Both the position numbers and the translations under genes were made by a program. Shown here piece after piece: positions 62,462 to 64,000 of a DNA stretch of 64,000 bases (position 1 is its first letter; each line of letters starts with the position of its first letter). This stretch comes from Megascapheus bottae (taxonomy: Eukaryota; Chordata; Mammalia; Rodentia; Geomyidae). Location of the stretch: NCBI GenBank assembly GCA_024803745.1, contig JANJXV010000013.1, positions 35,610,501-35,674,500 of the forward strand. Reading direction: 5' to 3'. The notes below the pieces were generated by a model that saw only the letters and a list, made by a program, of their open reading frames with translations, was not told where the DNA came from and ran no database searches.

Positions 62462-62995
62462 CTTAAGTGTTTAACAGCATTTCACTATAGTGTCAATATG
62501 AGGAATCTGTTAGCAGCTGAGGTTTTGTTGTAGCTGTAGCTTGTTGCCATTGTTCCCCAGCTGTGCATGACTAAACATGCCACTTGTGTTGGGTGAGCAC
62601 AGCCTGTCCTAAACAGCCCTGTTGTACTTCCTCATATGTTTCACTGCAGCTCAGGAGCTCTGAAAGAAGGAATATGATATTTAAGACCTGGATCGATAGT
62701 TTATATTGAATATAGAGGTACTGGAGCTGTTTCCTTAGCTCAAATGTAGAGAAAGAAGAAGGAATTTGGGGATAATCAGGGAGTTCCTATTGGGAACATA
62801 GGCAATCATTTTGATATATCCATGGGCTGGACTTGGTATATCCATGAGAGATTGGAATTGCACCGTCTTGGGTAAGTAATAAAACCTATGTGAGGTTATA
62901 TTCTCACCTGATATTCTCTATTCTCTCATCTGTAAAAGGTGAGGAGACAGAATGAGCTTGTTTTGATTGTTGGAGTTTTTTAGATGTAGTGTCAA
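62462..62995. other. intergenic sequence without recognised repeats
   Basis: Nothing recognised. Confidence 0.4.
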
Positions 62996-62997
62996 TA

Positions 62998-63092
62998 TGT
63001 AGCTCAGATTAGCAGTGGACACAAAATCTTCCTGTCTGTGCCTCCTGAGTGCTGAGTTCAGGCCTGTACCACCTTGCTTATCTTTCCATGTA
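62998..63092 (-). mobile_element. B1-like fragment
   Basis: Reverse: 'tgcctcctgagtgctgagtt' and 'caggcctgtaccaccttgct'. Confidence 0.65.
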
Positions 63093-63117
63093 TCATTTGA
63101 ATTCAAGAACTTGTCCT

Positions 63118-63250
63118 CTTTCAGCTTTCCTTGCTCAGCTGATTTTTATCACTTGAGCCAGCTTTTTGCTGGTAATTTTGGCAATATAGTCTTATGGACT
63201 TTTATGCTTGGATGGCCTTAAACCTGAGTCTCTAGATCTCAGCTTGTCAA
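63118..63250 (-). mobile_element. B1-Geo SINE, degenerate
   Basis: Reverse: 'ttatcacttgagccagcttt' and 'gagtctctagatctcagctt'. Confidence 0.6.
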
Positions 63251-63473
63251 AGATTATGCATCAGCTTATTTAAGCTTCATGTATCATTTTAAGAGATTAT
63301 AAAATTCTTCCTTTTACAGATAAATGTTTGTCCTATCCATGATTTGATGTCAAGTTGTCTCAGGAACATAGTTTTCAACTTTAACACTTCCTTTAGGGAA
63401 TTATATTTTTTTACATATTTTATCAAAAAATTCAAAAATGTATTTAGTGGAAATCTGAAATTTGGAGATTTTG

Positions 63474-63474
<1 letters not shown>

Positions 63475-63514
<40 letters not shown>

Positions 63515-63521
63515 CGCGCTA
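63475..63521 (+). repeat. (TG)n(CG)n tract
   Basis: About 16 TG units followed by about 7 CG units: a second alternating purine-pyrimidine tract, outside any CpG island. Confidence 0.93.
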
Positions 63522-63716
63522 GTCCTGAGGCTTGAACTCAGGGCCTGGATATAGGCTAGTATCCTACTACTTGAGCCACATCTCCACTTCTTGGTGATTA
63601 ATCAGAGATAAGGTCTCTTGGACTTTACTACCTGGGCTGCTTTGAACTGAGATCCTCAGATCTCAGGCCCCAAGTAGCTAGGACTACAGGCACGAGGTAC
63701 TAGCACTCAACTCAGG
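63522..63716 (-). mobile_element. B1-Geo SINE
   Basis: Reverse: 'gtcctgaggcttgaactcag' to 'tagctaggactacaggcacg'; tail shortened. Confidence 0.88.
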
Positions 63717-63739
63717 AGTATAGATGTTTAAGGCCAGGC

Positions 63740-63858
63740 AGCTTGGGTAAAAATCCAGGTAGTGCACAAAGTAAATTAGGACTTTCTGTGCTTAATTCCC
63801 TAATCTGCAAAATGAGGACAGTAAGGATTATCTTTGTGCTACTGGATAAAATAAACTG
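63740..63858 (+). mobile_element. MIR fragment
   Basis: 'tgtgcttaattccctaatct' and 'gcaaaatgaggacagtaagg' follow the MIR core. Confidence 0.6.
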
Positions 63859-63861
63859 TTG

Positions 63862-64000
63862 CAGGTACAGTGGCTCCACCTGTAATCCTAGCTATTAAGG
63901 AGGCTGAGATCTGAGGATCAAGGTTCAAAGCCATCTAGGCACAATAGGACCTGAGACCCTTATCTCCAATTAGCCTCTAGAAAATGGGAAGTGGGGGTTG
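63862..64000 (+). mobile_element. B1-Geo SINE, cut by window end
   Basis: Head and linker near-consensus; the tail runs off the window. Confidence 0.93.

Overview
This is ordinary nuclear DNA from a mammal, very probably a rodent of the superfamily Geomyoidea (kangaroo rats, pocket mice, pocket gophers). The main clue is a dimeric SINE present in dozens of copies. Its left half is tRNA-Ala/ID-like, with an A-box region near 'tggcctagtgg' and a B box 'ggttcgattcc'. Its right half, ending 'ccaggactggcaaaa', is unlike other rodent SINEs. This matches my recollection of the IDL-Geo family, described as restricted to Geomyoidea. A second dimer pairs a 7SL/B1-like head ('cctgtaatcctagctactc') with a tail related to Geo, ending 'gttcaagccccatgacc'. 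I call the two 'IDL-Geo' and 'B1-Geo'. Together they give roughly 100 copies and about a third of the window. Older MIR, B1, ID and L1 pieces and many microsatellites fill much of the rest.

The only protein-coding exon I can name is at 10128-10154 on the minus strand. It encodes MSGDGAAEQ followed by a GTGAGG splice donor, which fits exon 1 of CSTF3 (cleavage stimulation factor 77 kDa subunit). It lies in a CpG island (about 9590-10700) with ETS, GC-box, YY1, CRE, CCAAT and E2F-like motifs, as expected of a bidirectional housekeeping promoter. Positions 1-10127 are then CSTF3 intron 1; exon 2 was not found and should lie beyond the left edge. To the right, a GTGAGT donor at 10877 could end the first exon of a divergent non-coding transcript like human CSTF3-DT. 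The remaining 53 kb looks intergenic; in human the next gene on this side is HIPK3, and no HIPK3 exon was recognised.

Layout: 1-9160, SINE-rich intron including an ERV2-type solo LTR (3361-3696) and a doubly interrupted SINE (5046-5665). 9160-11070, SINE-free promoter region with a Z-DNA-type tract. 11070-64000, SINE/L1 mosaic. Several 5'-truncated L1 3' ends, all on the minus strand, keep perfect target-site duplications. A 1.4-kb L1 ORF2 3' fragment lies at 22228-23655. Relatively repeat-poor stretches are 15407-16800, 24996-27436 and 31240-32120.

I found no new gene system. The most notable items are a B1-Geo subfamily marked by a 53-bp internal tail duplication (three copies with identical period), nested insertions whose order can be read from duplications, an inverted SINE pair inside CSTF3 intron 1, and two short unrecognised open segments (50695-50811 plus, 61737-61856 minus).
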